NCBI GenBank assembly: GCA_963747375.1
Contig: CAVVFL010000035.1
Span: 248,001 to 312,000, forward strand
Direction: 5' to 3'
Length of the DNA stretch: 64,000 bases
From: Sva-07 sp963747375
GTDB lineage: Bacteria > Actinomycetota > Acidimicrobiia > Acidimicrobiales > Ilumatobacteraceae
Each line of letters begins with the position of its first letter. Within the stretch, counting starts at the first letter, position 1. The position numbers were made by a program, and so were the translations under genes. Below are positions 8,577 through 17,556 of this stretch, one piece after another. The notes beneath the pieces were generated by a model, which did no database searches, had not been told where the DNA came from, and saw nothing but the letters and a program-made list of their open reading frames with translations.

Positions 8577-9441
8577 GTGAACCACACTGAGCGGATGTCG
8601 AATCCCGAGTTGCCCCGCCCGCTCGATGGCCAGATGGCGATGATCACCGGCGGCGGGTCCGGTATCGGGCTCGCCTGCGCCGAAGCCCTCCTCGCCGACG
8701 GCGCCGACGTGACACTCGTCGCTCGCAACGCCGACCGTCTCGCGATGGCGGCCGACGCCCTCAGCGCCCGGTTCCCCGCGTCGACGGTGGCGACCGCCTC
8801 GTGTGACGTCACCGACGAGGACAGCGTCGCTGCGGCCTGTGCGGTTGCCGCCGGCGCCGGGGCGCTGCGCATCGTGATCGCCAACGCCGGCACCGGGTCG
8901 GCCGGGCCGTTCCATCTCACGACGCTCGACGACTGGAACACCGTGCTCGGCACCAATCTCACGGGAGCCTTCCTGACGATGAAGCATGCGGTGCCGCACC
9001 TGGCGGCGAACGGTGGCGGCTCGATCGTCGCCATGTCGTCGATCGCGGCCGTGGCAACGCATCGGTACATGACGCCCTACAACGTGTCGAAGGCCGGCCT
9101 GGAGATGCTGGTTCGCCAGGTTGCCGACGAACTCGGTGGGGTCGGGATCCGCGCGAATGCGGTGCGACCGAGCCTGGTGCCGACCGACATCTCCGCGGGG
9201 CTCACCGCCATGCCCGAGATCGTCGACGACTACCTCGAACAGATGCCGCTGTACCGCCTCGGCACCACGCGAGGACATCGCGTCGGTCGTCCGCTTCCTC
9301 GCGGGGCCGGAGAGTTCGTGGATCACCGGGGTGTGCATCAGCGCCGACGGCGGCCACCATCTGCGGCGCGGACCCAACCTCGACGGGGTCATGCGGATGG
9401 TGCTCGGCGACGGCGTGTCGCCCGCAGGCCCGTCGAACTGA
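8577..9441 (+). CDS. short-chain dehydrogenase/reductase (frameshifted once)
   Basis: This is a classical SDR. It shows the NAD(P)-binding glycine motif MITGGGSGIGLACAEAL, the NAG motif (VIANAGTG), the catalytic Ser in IVAMSSIAAVATH and the catalytic Y-x3-K in YNVSKAG. The last ~55 residues (REDIASVVRFLAGPESSWITG, then CISADGGHHLRRGP) are in another frame. A single extra A near 9270 accounts for it. Length after repair, ~287, is normal. Two starts are possible: GTG at 8577 or ATG at 8595 (MSNPELPRP). It is divergently transcribed from the CoA-transferase with an 80-base gap, so the pair may share a promoter region. Substrate unknown. Confidence 0.87.
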
Positions 9442-9443
9442 CG

Positions 9444-9462
9444 ATCACCCCCGATGGGTGAT
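9444..9462 (+). terminator. short hairpin after SDR
   Basis: ATCACCC-CCGAT-GGGTGAT is a perfect 7-bp stem starting 3 bases after the SDR stop. There is no T-tract, so it is a weak terminator candidate. Confidence 0.35.
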
Positions 9463-9527
9463 ATGCAGGGGGAGAATCCGCGCAAGAATCTCCGTCGAAC
9501 CGCCCGATCACAGGAAGTGCCACGACC

Positions 9528-9951
9528 ATGACCGATGTACACGGACCCATCGATTTCGTTCTCCTCGAGTTCACCGGGGGCAACGACCTTTCCTCGACCG
9601 CAGCCGCACTGATCGACCTCGTCGAGCGTGGCGTGGTCCGACTGTACGACCTCCTCGCCATCCGCAAGGAGGAGGACGGGACGTTCTCGATGGTCGAGCT
9701 CGATGCGCTCGGCGGCGAGATCATCGATCATCGCCGGCGCCCGATCGGGGCTGCTCGGCGACGACGACATGCAGGCTGCTGCCGACACCATGTTGCCGGG
9801 CACGACCGGCGTGCTGTTGATGTACGAGAACACTTGGGCGATCCCGTTCGTCGCCGCCGCATTCGACGCCGGCGGCACGATGGTCGCCTCCAAGCGCATC
9901 CCTGCCGAGGAAGTCATCGCTGTCCTCGACGAACTCGAAGCCGGCGACTGA
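9528..9951 (+). CDS. DUF6325/DUF1269-like small protein (frameshifted once)
   Basis: This is a ~140-residue protein of unknown function. Visible segments are GPIDFVLLEFTGGNDLSS, ALIDLVERGVVRLYDLLAIRKEEDG and, in a second frame, AGARSGLLGDDDMQAAAD and TTGVLLMYENTWAIPF. This pattern (strand, helix 'LVdxGvVrilDl', acidic stretch, then 'gllxdeDl' and 'aallvvEn.wa') is that of small actinobacterial DUF6325-type proteins, typically encoded next to a SHOCT-domain gene, as here. The frame change lies near 9738. No catalytic residues are recognisable. Confidence 0.7.
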
Positions 9952-9980
9952 GTGCCGGCGCACGACTGAAAGGAACGACC

Positions 9981-10343
9981 ATGCCAGGACTCGCCAGAGG
10001 AATCGCCCGTACCGCCGTCGTCGCCGGCACCGCCACCGCGGTGTCCGGACGCGTCGCGCGTCGCCAAGCGGGGCGCTACACCGAGAAGGACGCCCAACTC
10101 GCCGCGGATCGAAATGCCGCGTACCAGCGTGACATGGCCGCCCAGCAGGCTCCGCCGCAGTACGCACCTCAGCCGCAGTATGCACCCCAGCCGGCCCCGG
10201 AGCCCCAGTACGCGCCGGCACCAGCTGCGCCGGCGCAGGACCCGATGTTCGCCGAGCTCCAGCAGCTCGCGGATCTGCACGCCAGCGGCGTGCTGACCGA
10301 CGCCGAGTTCTCCGCGGCGAAGGCGAAGGTGCTCGGTACCTGA
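9981..10343 (+). CDS. SHOCT-domain protein with Q/P/Y-rich linker
   Basis: This is a 120-residue protein. The first ~30 residues are basic and Ala/Gly-rich (LARGIARTAVVAGTATAVSG), possibly amphipathic or weakly hydrophobic. Residues ~57-82 are a low-complexity linker repeating the unit PQYAP. Residues ~88-120 form a SHOCT domain (MFAELQQLADLHASGVLTDAEF, then SAAKAKVLG). SHOCT is a short C-terminal oligomerisation or tethering motif. The start ATG at 9981 has the Shine-Dalgarno-like AAAGGA upstream. It is paired with the DUF6325-like gene, 29 bases apart, and the two are commonly neighbours in actinobacteria. Function unknown. Confidence 0.85.
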   Translation: MPGLARGIARTAVVAGTATAVSGRVARRQAGRYTEKDAQLAADRNAAYQRDMAAQQAPPQYAPQPQYAPQPAPEPQYAPAPAAPAQDPMFAELQQLADLHASGVLTDAEFSAAKAKVLGT

Positions 10344-10351
10344 CCCGGCAC

Positions 10352-10391
10352 GGTGTGACGGCTCGGGCAGGATCGCGCCGGGCGTCACACC
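10352..10391 (+). terminator. inverted repeat after SHOCT gene
   Basis: The arms GGTGTGACG (10352-10360) and CGTCACACC (10383-10391) are perfect complements with a 22-base loop. They begin 8 bases after the stop codon. This is a candidate terminator. Confidence 0.45.
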
Positions 10392-10514
10392 TCAACGCGT
10401 CGATGTCCCGGTAGGGTCCTTCGGGCGCTGGTCGAATTCACGACTGGTGAGCGCACTCGGATAACTCTCTGCTCCGGTCCTGCGCTGTGTGAGCAACATA
10501 GAGGAGTCCCCCCA

Positions 10515-12050
10515 ATGACCATCATCGACGACGCGCCACGCGTCACGTCCCCCGACACCCCCGACGACACCGTCGCATTTCGCGATCTCGGCCTGCCCGA
10601 TGCGATCGTGCGCCGCCTCGAGAGCCAGGGCAAGCACAATGCCTTTGCCATTCAGGCCGCTGTCATCCCCGACGCGCTCGCAGGTCGAGACGTCGCCGGT
10701 CGCGCCCCGACCGGATCAGGCAAGACCCTCGGCTTCGGCCTCCCCCTGGTCGCCCGCCTGGTCGATGCTCGCCCCAAGCGTCCCGTCGCCCTCGTCCTCG
10801 CCCCCACCCGTGAACTCGCCGAGCAGATCATGGCCGAGCTCACACCGTTCGCGAAGGCGGCCGGCCACGATGCCGCGTCGGTGTACGGCGGTGTCGGCTA
10901 CGGCGGGCAGCGCAAGGCGCTCGACCGTGGTGTCGAACTCGTCGTGGCATGCCCCGGCCGGCTCGAAGACCTGATGCAGATGCGAGCGATCGACCTGCGA
11001 GATGTCGCCACCGTCGTCATCGACGAAGCCGACCAGATGGCCGACATGGGCTTCCTGCCGGCCGTTCGTCGCATCGTCGAGCAGACCTCCAAGGATCGCC
11101 AGGTCCTGTTGTTCTCGGCCACGCTCGACGGCCCCGTCGCCAAGCTCGTTGCCGACTTCCAGCACAATCCGGTGCGTCACGAGGTCGGTCCGAAGGGCCC
11201 CGACGTGCACGCTGCACAGCACCACTTCTGGGTGGTCGACCGCGAGGAACGCGTCAACACCACCGCCGACGTGATCCAGCGTCTCGGCGCCACCATCGTG
11301 TTCACCCGCACGCGTCACGGCGCCGACCGCCTCGCCAAGCAGCTCGGCCGCAACGGCGTGACTGCCGAGCCGATCCACGGCGGTCGCAGCCAGGGTCAGC
11401 GTGACCGTGCCCTCGCCTCGTTCAAGAAGGGGCAGGCCTCCGCGCTGATCGCCACCGACGTCGCCGCTCGCGGCATCCACGTCAATGGCGTCAATGCCGT
11501 CGTCCACTACGACCCGCCGGCCGAGGACGCCACCTATCTGCACCGTTCGGGCCGCACGGCTCGCGCCGGCGCGATGGGCACCGTGGTCTCGCTGCTCGAC
11601 CAGAGCCAGAAGAAGGACGCGATGAAGATGCAGCGCGGCATCGGGATCAGCGAACCGCTCACCTCGGCTCGCGTCAACGATCTCGTGATCCACGCCGCAC
11701 CGGTCGTCGCCAAGCAGTCACAGACTGCCGAACTCGACGTCGACCACCGCCGGACGCGGATCTCCCGTGACGCGCCGGCTGAGCGTGAGCCGTCGTCGAA
11801 GGCCGACACCAGCCGTCCGGTCCCGACCGGCAATGCCGCCGACGCGAAGGGCACGGTCAAGTTCTTCAACTCGGGTCGCGGCTACGGCTTCATCACGCCC
11901 GACGACGGCGCGAAGGACCTGTTCGTCCACTTCTCGGTCATCGTCAACGATGGCTTCAAGACGCTCGACAACGGTGCCCGCGTCGACTACGAGGTCCGCG
12001 AGGGCCGCAACGGTCAAGAAGCGTTCGACGTCCGCGTCGTGCCGTTCTGA
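10515..12050 (+). CDS. DEAD-box RNA helicase with C-terminal cold-shock domain
   Basis: This is a 511-residue ATP-dependent RNA helicase. Motifs in order: the Q-motif region (FAIQAAVIPDAL), APTGSGKT (I), PTRELAEQ (Ia), VIDEADQMADMG (II, DEAD), LFSATL (III), VFTRTRHGADRLAKQL (IV), ATDVAARGIHVNGV (V) and HRSGRTARAG (VI). Residues ~444-511 are a complete cold-shock domain with RNP1-like GYGFI and RNP2-like LFVHF (KGTVKFFNSGRGYGFI). The fusion joins an unwinding motor to a single-strand RNA-binding chaperone, two activities normally on separate proteins in cold or ribosome-assembly responses. The ATG at 10515 is preceded by GAGGAG. No frameshift. Confidence 0.93.
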   Translation: MTIIDDAPRVTSPDTPDDTVAFRDLGLPDAIVRRLESQGKHNAFAIQAAVIPDALAGRDVAGRAPTGSGKTLGFGLPLVARLVDARPKRPVALVLAPTRELAEQIMAELTPFAKAAGHDAASVYGGVGYGGQRKALDRGVELVVACPGRLEDLMQMRAIDLRDVATVVIDEADQMADMGFLPAVRRIVEQTSKDRQVLLFSATLDGPVAKLVADFQHNPVRHEVGPKGPDVHAAQHHFWVVDREERVNTTADVIQRLGATIVFTRTRHGADRLAKQLGRNGVTAEPIHGGRSQGQRDRALASFKKGQASALIATDVAARGIHVNGVNAVVHYDPPAEDATYLHRSGRTARAGAMGTVVSLLDQSQKKDAMKMQRGIGISEPLTSARVNDLVIHAAPVVAKQSQTAELDVDHRRTRISRDAPAEREPSSKADTSRPVPTGNAADAKGTVKFFNSGRGYGFITPDDGAKDLFVHFSVIVNDGFKTLDNGARVDYEVREGRNGQEAFDVRVVPF

Positions 12051-12068
12051 TCTGAACGCCATTCACTC

Positions 12069-12112
12069 CCGATGAGTTTCGGTGCGCACAGGTCGCGCTC
12101 GAAACTCATCGG
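12069..12112. promoter_or_regulatory. 13-bp inverted repeat abutting the alpha-mannosidase promoter
   Basis: The arms CCGATGAGTTTCG (12069-12081) and CGAAACTCATCGG (12100-12112) are perfect complements with an 18-base spacer. The repeat ends two bases before a TAGTGT -10-like element. It could terminate the helicase transcript or serve as an operator for the mannosidase gene. Confidence 0.55.
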
Positions 12113-12114
12113 AA

Positions 12115-12120
12115 TAGTGT
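12115..12120 (+). promoter_or_regulatory. leaderless -10 element (TAGTGT)
   Basis: TAGTGT lies 6 bases before the GTG start at 12127, placing the expected transcription start at or next to the start codon. No convincing -35. Confidence 0.5.
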
Positions 12121-12126
12121 CGGTTC

Positions 12127-15100
12127 GTGCACAACGAACGAGACCTCGTCGAGAAGCGCATCCAGCGTGAGTTGTGGGAGCGAGTCCTCCCGCTCGTCCA
12201 CGTCGACCGTCGACCGCTGACCATCGAAGCTGGTCCCGACCTCGACCACCTGGAGCCGTTCGAGGTCGGTTCGTCGTGGGGCGCGCCGTGGGCGACCACG
12301 TGGTTCCGGCTGGCTGGCGACATCCCGCCGGAGTGGGCAGATCGCCGCGTCGAAGCGGTGATCGACCTCGGCTTCCATCAGCTCGCGGCAGGCTTCCAGT
12401 GCGAAGGACTCCTCGTCGACGTCGCCGCAGACGGCACGGTTCGTCCGCTCCAGGGGATCCATCCCCGCCGCACCAACTACACGGTCGACGCGGTCGCCGG
12501 CCCGATCGTCCTGCATCTCGAGGCCGCGTCGAACCCGATGTTCCCCGGGTACAGGCCATCGCATCTCGGCTCGCTCGACACCGCCGGCGATCGCCAGCTC
12601 TACCGGTTCCGCCAGGCGTCGCTCGTGGTCGTCGACCCTGCCGCCGAGGCGCTTGCCTACGACATCGAGGTGCTCGACGGCGTGATGCGCTCGCTTGCGT
12701 CGGACGATCCTCGCCGCGCCCGCCTGCTGCGCAGGCTCGCGGAGACGCTCGATCGGATCCCCGACATCGCGGCGGCCCAGCGGGTGATCGCCCCGGCGAT
12801 GGCGGAGGACTTCGGCGAGGCCACCCGTCATCGTTCGGTCGCGATCGGCCATGCGCACATCGACACGGCATGGCTGTGGCCGATGCGCGAGACCAAGCGC
12901 AAGGTCACGCGCACGTTCGCCTCGGCGGCCGCGCTGATGGACGACTATCCCGAGTACAGGTTCTGCGCATCGTCGGCGCAGCACTACACGTGGATCGAGG
13001 ATCGTCAACCCGAGCTGTTCGCGAAGATCGTCGAGCGCGTCGAGCGGGGTCAGTGGGTGCCGGTCGGCGGCATGTGGGTCGAGGCCGACATGAACCTGCC
13101 GTCGGGCGAGAGCCTCGTGCGCCAGATCGTGTACGGACAGCGCTACTTCGAGGAGCAGTTCGGCGTCCGCTGCACCGAGGTGTGGATCCCCGACGTGTTC
13201 GGCTACCCCGCGGGCCTGCCGCAGGTGTTCGCGGCGGGCGGCATGCGACCGGTTCGTCACCCAGAAGCTGAGCTGGAACAAGCAGAACCGCTTCCCGCAC
13301 AACACGTTCTGGTGGGAGGGCCTCGACGGCACGCGGGTGCTCACCCACTTCCCGCCGGTCGACACCTACAACGCCGAGATCACCCCCGAGGAGTTCGCGT
13401 TCTCGATCACGAACTTCCGCGACCACGGCTGGAGCAACGACTCGCTGATGCCGTTCGGTCACGGCGACGGCGGCGGCGGCCCGACCCGCGAGATGCTGGA
13501 GCGGGCTCGGCGCCTCGCGCGACCTCGACGCGCGCGCCACGCCTCGAGGTCGACAGCCCGTCGGCCATGTTCGAGCGCATCGAGCGCGACGCCGATCGCG
13601 GTGCGCCGGTGCCGGTGTGGCGCGGCGAGCTCTACTTCGAGATGCACCGCGGCACGCTCACCAGCCAGCTGAAGACCAAGCTCGGCAACCGTCGCTGCGA
13701 GCGACTGCTCGTCGAGGCCGAGCTGTGGGCGGCCACGCTCGGGCGCCCGGCCGAGGTCGACGATCTGTGGAAGCAGGTGCTCACCCAGCAGTTCCACGAC
13801 ATCCTGCCGGGCTCGTCGATCGCCTGGGTCCACGAGGACGCCGAGGCGGATCCTCGGCCGAGGTGGAAGCCGAACTCGAGCAGCGGATCGCCGCACTCCT
13901 CGAGCGAACTCGGCGCCGGGGATCGTCATCGCCAACCCGGCCGACGCGGTCGTCGACGAGGTCGTCGTGTCGATCGACGCCGGGCTCGATGGGCCAGCGA
14001 CTCGCGCGACGGCACCACGGCCGCTCGCGTCGCCGTCCCGGCGTTGGGTGTCGCCCCGCTCGTGGCGCTGCCGGTCGACGACCGGGTCGTGCTGTCGGAC
14101 ACGTCGATGACCAACCGCCACCTCGCGGTGCGGTGGGACCCGTACGGCAACATCACCTCGATCATCGATCTCGCCCACGCCCGCGAGATCGTCCCGACGG
14201 GCTCGTTGTCCGCCGTGCTCGAACTCGCACCCGATCATCCGGTCGAGTACGACGCATGGGACCTGGAGTCGTGGACCCGTGCCGGCGCGCAGGCGCTGAC
14301 GCGGTGCCGGCGGAGGTGACGATCGTCGACTCGGGCCCGCTCGTCGGACGTGTGCGCGTCGAGCGCTCGCTTCGGGCCGTCGACGTGCGGCGGTCACCTA
14401 CGAACTGCGCGCCGACAGCGCGCAGCTCGCTCGTGCACGTCGACCTCGACTGGCACCACGACGAGCACCTGTTGTCGATGGCCTTCCCGCTCGACGTGCG
14501 CGCCGACGATCGCGATGTGCGACATCCAGTTCGGGGTCGTCGCTCGCCCGACGCATCCGTCGAGCCCGTGGGACGCCGCCAAGTTCGAGGTGTGCGCGCA
14601 CCGTTTCGTCGACGTCGCCGAACCCGACTTCGGTGTGGCCGTGCTCAACGCCGGCCGCTACGGACACAGCGTGTTCGACGGCGCTGTGCGGGTGAGTCTT
14701 GCCGAGGGCCGCGAACTACCCCGACCCAGACGCCGACCACGGTCACCACGAGGTGACGCTGGCGATCCTGCCGCACGGTGCCGGTCTGCACGACGTGCTC
14801 GGCCGCGGCCGGCGCGCCTGAACTCGCCGTTGCGGGTCGTGAGCGGCACGGGCTCGCGTGGTCGGGGCGCCGGTCGTCGTGATCGGCGGCCCCGACGGCG
14901 GCGCCGCTCCCGGCGTGGAGGTCGACGCCGTGAAGCTCGCCGACGACGGCAGCGGCGATCTGATCGTGCGACTGCACGAGGCGTGCGGCAATCGCATCCG
15001 GATCTCGGTCGCCACGCCGCAGCGCATCTCGGCAGCGTGGCAGTGCAACCTGCTCGAGGAACCCCAGACGGGCGAAGAGGTCGGCGACGGCATCGTCGCG

Positions 15101-15181
15101 ATCACGCTGCGTCCGTTCCAGCTCGTCACGCTGCGCCTGCGCCGGACGTCCGACGCCGACGGCCGATCGCTGACGATCTGA
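12127..15181 (+). CDS. GH38 alpha-mannosidase (frameshifted several times)
   Basis: This is a retaining alpha-mannosidase of glycoside hydrolase family 38, class II bacterial size (~1015 residues after repair). The catalytic-domain entry reads AIGHAHIDTAWLWPMRETKRK, with the zinc-binding His and Asp. The nucleophile region is WIPDVFGYPAGLPQVF. A second zinc-site stretch is FGHGDGGGGP, and QQFHDILPGSSI follows. An N-terminal beta-rich domain (residues ~1-230) and a C-terminal beta-sandwich complete it. Frame changes occur near 13250, 13520, 13850, 13910, 14290, 14395, 14515 and 14710 and possibly elsewhere. At 13250 one extra C explains it (restoring GMDRFVTQKLSWN). The start is GTG at 12127. 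No sugar transporter is adjacent. Confidence 0.88.
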
Positions 15182-15208
15182 CCACCTCGGCCAACCGCGA
15201 CCGACCGG

Positions 15209-15246
15209 TTCGGAGCGAACCTTGCCGAGCGCAAGGTCGCTCCGAA
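15209..15246. terminator. nested palindrome, family 1 copy C, between convergent genes
   Basis: The outer arms are TTCGGAGCGA and TCGCTCCGAA; the inner arms are ACCTTGC and GCAAGGT. It lies between the mannosidase (plus) and amidohydrolase (minus) 3' ends, where a bidirectional terminator would be expected. Confidence 0.7.
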
Positions 15247-15256
15247 GTTCGGTTGA

Positions 15257-16505
15257 TCAGGCGGGGGCGAGGTGGCGCAGCGCGGCGGCCGCGTAGATCG
15301 CGGTGCCGTCGACCATCGCTGATTCGTCGAACATCACCCGGTTCGAGTGGTTCGGCGCCGCCGTGGCCGGATTGACGCCGTCGGGCGTGCCGCCGAGGAA
15401 CATCATCGCGCCGGGCACGTTCTGAGCACGTAGCTGAAGTCCTCGGCGCCCATCACCGGATGCGGGAGCCGCACGACGCTGTCGGCGCCGACGACATCGC
15501 GCGCCACGTCGAGCGAGAACTCGGCGAACTGGTCGTCGTTGCTGGTCACCGGGTAGCCGTGGACGATCTCGATGCTGCAGTCGCAGCCGTGCGCGGCCGC
15601 GACGCCCTCGGCCACACGCCGGATGCCGTCGTGGACCTTGGCGCGGGTGCGTTCGCTCGTTGCTCGGATCGTGCCTTCGATCTCGGCGATCTCGGGGATC
15701 ACGTTGTTGGTCGTGCCGGCGGTGATCCGTCCGACGGTGACGACCGATGGGTCGAACACGTCGATCGACCGGGTGATCATCGTCTGCAGCGCCTGGACGA
15801 TCTCGCAGGCGACCGGGATCGGGTCGAGCGCGCGGTGCGGTTCGCTGGCGTGTCCGCCGCGGCCGACGACACGGATGAGCATCGTGTCCGCCGATGCCAT
15901 CACCGGGCCGCCCCGACCGCTGACCCAACCGCTCGGCAGCGATGACGTGATGTGCAGCGCGAACGCAGCATCGACCGGCGACGGGCTGCCGTCGGAGAGC
16001 GCCGGCACGTCGAGCAGGCCCTCGTCGAGCATGAAGCGTGCCCCGTGGTGGCCTTCCTCGCCGGGCTGGAACATGAACAGCACGCGGCCGGCGAGGTCGC
16101 CGCGACGGTCGCTGAGGACTCGCGCCGCGCTCGACAACATCGCCGTGTGGGTGTCGTGCCCGCACGCGTGCATGCAGCCGTCGACATGCGACGCGAAGTC
16201 GAGTCCGGTGTCCTCGGGCATCGGCAGCGCATCCATGTCGCCGCGCAGCAGGATCGTCGGTCCGGGCTTCGATCCCTCGAGCAGTGCGACGATGCCGCTG
16301 GTCGACTCGTGTGTGGTCACGACAGCGGCAGCCCCTCGAGCGATTCGAGTACCCGGTCGCGGGTGATCGGGAGTTCGTTGCCGAGCTCCGGCCACTCGTG
16401 CAGCGTGCGTCGCAGCGCGATCGTGTCGTCGAGCAGATCGTTGGCCTGAGACCGTACCGATCTGATCATCTCGCGGTCGGGTGCCTCGGTCGGGTCGGTC
16501 ATCAT
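15257..16505 (-). CDS. M20-family amidohydrolase (frameshifted)
   Basis: This is a zinc-dependent N-acyl amino acid amidohydrolase of the hippurate hydrolase/IAA-amino-acid hydrolase type, ~415 residues after repair. Metal-binding motifs are GDMDALPMPEDTGL and HACGHDTHTAML, followed by MFQPGEEGHHGA with the catalytic Glu. The lid/dimerisation domain starts near LIRVVGRGGHAS. The C-terminal metal ligand region is MGAEDFSYVL. The N-terminal ~60 residues (DLLDDTIALRRTLHEWPELG) are in a different frame joined near 16320. The last ~50 (PGAMMFLGGTPDG ... LRHLAPA) join near 15420. The start is the ATG at 16505, or 16502 (MTDPTEAPDR). Substrate not predictable. Confidence 0.88.
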
Positions 16506-16592
16506 CGCATGGTAGGCCTTCCCCGCCCGTGGTGTCGTCGCCCACTGGCGCCGTACCGGCGAACCCGACGTCGGGCGACAGGAGGAACCAAC

Positions 16593-16865
16593 ATGACGAT
16601 GTACGGAGCGAACCCCGAGCAGCTGGCCACTCTCGGCACCACCCTCACCCGCCAGATCGACACCATCGCCCAGCTGATGTCGACCGTCGACGGTGTGCTC
16701 AACGGCACCATGTGGCAGGGCCCGGCGAGGGAGCGATTCGTCGAGGATTGGAACGGCAGCTTCAAACAGGCGCTCAACAGACTCAACGACGCGTTCGGAC
16801 TCGCCGGGCGCGACTGCGTCACGAGATCGGAGGAGCTGCGGCGCATCATGGGTGGTGGCGTCTGA
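16593..16865 (+). CDS. WXG100-family (ESAT-6-like) protein
   Basis: This is a 90-residue all-helical protein. It has the WXG-type turn MWQGPARERF between two predicted helices (LATLGTTLTRQIDTIAQLM and FVEDWNGSFKQALNRLNDAF). Length and turn position fit the WXG100 superfamily of small secreted or complex-forming helical-hairpin proteins. The start ATG at 16593 has a strong AGGAGG about 6 bases upstream, which decides it over the longer upstream frame. No EssC/EccC ATPase or other type VII secretion gene is in the window, so secretion is unproven. It sits alone between an amidohydrolase and a thiamine-binding-like gene. Confidence 0.82.
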   Translation: MTMYGANPEQLATLGTTLTRQIDTIAQLMSTVDGVLNGTMWQGPARERFVEDWNGSFKQALNRLNDAFGLAGRDCVTRSEELRRIMGGGV

Positions 16866-16886
16866 CGGGCGCCGACACCGACGCTC

Positions 16887-16892
16887 TACGCT
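16887..16892 (+). promoter_or_regulatory. leaderless -10 element (TACGCT)
   Basis: TACGCT is followed by 7 bases and then the GTG start at 16900. Confidence 0.45.
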
Positions 16893-16899
16893 GGCTGGC

Positions 16900-17179
16900 G
16901 TGGCACACGTCGAGTTCACCATCGAGCCGTTCGTCGAAGGTCACCCCGGCCCTCACGTCACGGCGGCGATCGATGCGGCCCGCCAGCACGACGCCGACGT
17001 CGAGATCGGTCCGTTCGGGTCGTCATGTGCCGTCGCGATCGAGGGCGTCGGTGCACTGGTCGCAGCCGGTGTCGGATGCTGCGTTCGCCAACGGCGCCAC
17101 CCATGTCACCGTCCACGTAGCCCGCGAGACGCCGTCGTCGCCGCCCGCGTTCCCCATCCCGAATGGAGTGGAGGAGTGA
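16900..17179 (+). CDS. thiamine-binding-like (MTH1187/YqgV, DUF77) protein (frameshifted once)
   Basis: This is a ~92-residue ferredoxin-like protein. The frame from GTG 16900 reads VAHVEFTIEPFVEGHPGPHVTAA and SSCAVAIEGVGALVAA. It continues in another frame from near 17070 with VSDAAFANGATHVTVHVARE. The pattern 'E.ti.P.....g..v..ai......' with a closing 'a...Ga..v...i' strand resembles the MTH1187/YqgV family, whose members bind thiamine or a derivative. Ligand binding is inferred. The stop overlaps the next gene (GTGA), so the two are coupled. Confidence 0.65.
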
Positions 17180-17556
17180 GCGATCAGGCACCCGCCCGGC
17201 CCGTGGTGCACCCGCTCATCCGAGCCGTGAAGCCGGTGGTCGATGCCGTCGGGGCCTCGTTCGTGGCCGTTGGCGACATGGAAGCGAGCGACGTGCCCTT
17301 GGTCTGGGAGGGCCGGACGATCGCCGCGGTCCGGATGCCGCCGCTTCACGGGGCGCTCGACCGGTTGATCGACGCCGTCGAGGCCGAACTCGGCGGGCGT
17401 CTGCCGATGCTGTCGCGTGAGGACAAACAGCGCGCCGTCCGGCTGCTCGACGAGCGCGGCGCGTTCATCCTGCGGCGAGCGGTGGAGGACGTCGCCGACG
17501 CGATGGGTGTGAGTCGCATCACGGTCTACAACTACCTGAACGCCATCCATCGGTGA
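17176..17556 (+). CDS. small HTH regulator with YheO/DauR-type C-terminal helix-turn-helix
   Basis: This is a 126-residue protein. Residues ~98-124 (RRAVEDVADAMGVSRITVYNYL) are a helix-turn-helix of the HTH_22 type found at the C-terminus of YheO/DauR regulators. The N-terminal ~75 residues (LIRAVKPVVDAVGASFVAVGD, then VPLVWEGRTIAAVRMP) form a short sensory-like domain with no metal or cofactor motif. It is encoded by GTG 17176, overlapping the thiamine-binding-like gene and, at its end, the HAD gene. A regulator fused to a transport- or ligand-type neighbour suggests local control, which is inference. Confidence 0.72.
   Translation: MSDQAPARPVVHPLIRAVKPVVDAVGASFVAVGDMEASDVPLVWEGRTIAAVRMPPLHGALDRLIDAVEAELGGRLPMLSREDKQRAVRLLDERGAFILRRAVEDVADAMGVSRITVYNYLNAIHR

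Noticed and set aside
10150..10215. Tandem repeat resembling a small CRISPR-like or satellite array
   Set aside because: The repeats are coding (PQYAP units of the SHOCT-protein linker) and have no spacers of constant length.
8484..10388. 634-codon minus-strand frame over the SDR, DUF6325-like and SHOCT genes
   Set aside because: Low-complexity antisense translation with no motif. The plus-strand genes have clear domains.
16593..16865. A type VII secretion locus
   Set aside because: Only the WXG100 gene is present; no EccB/C/D/E or mycosin homologue lies in the window.
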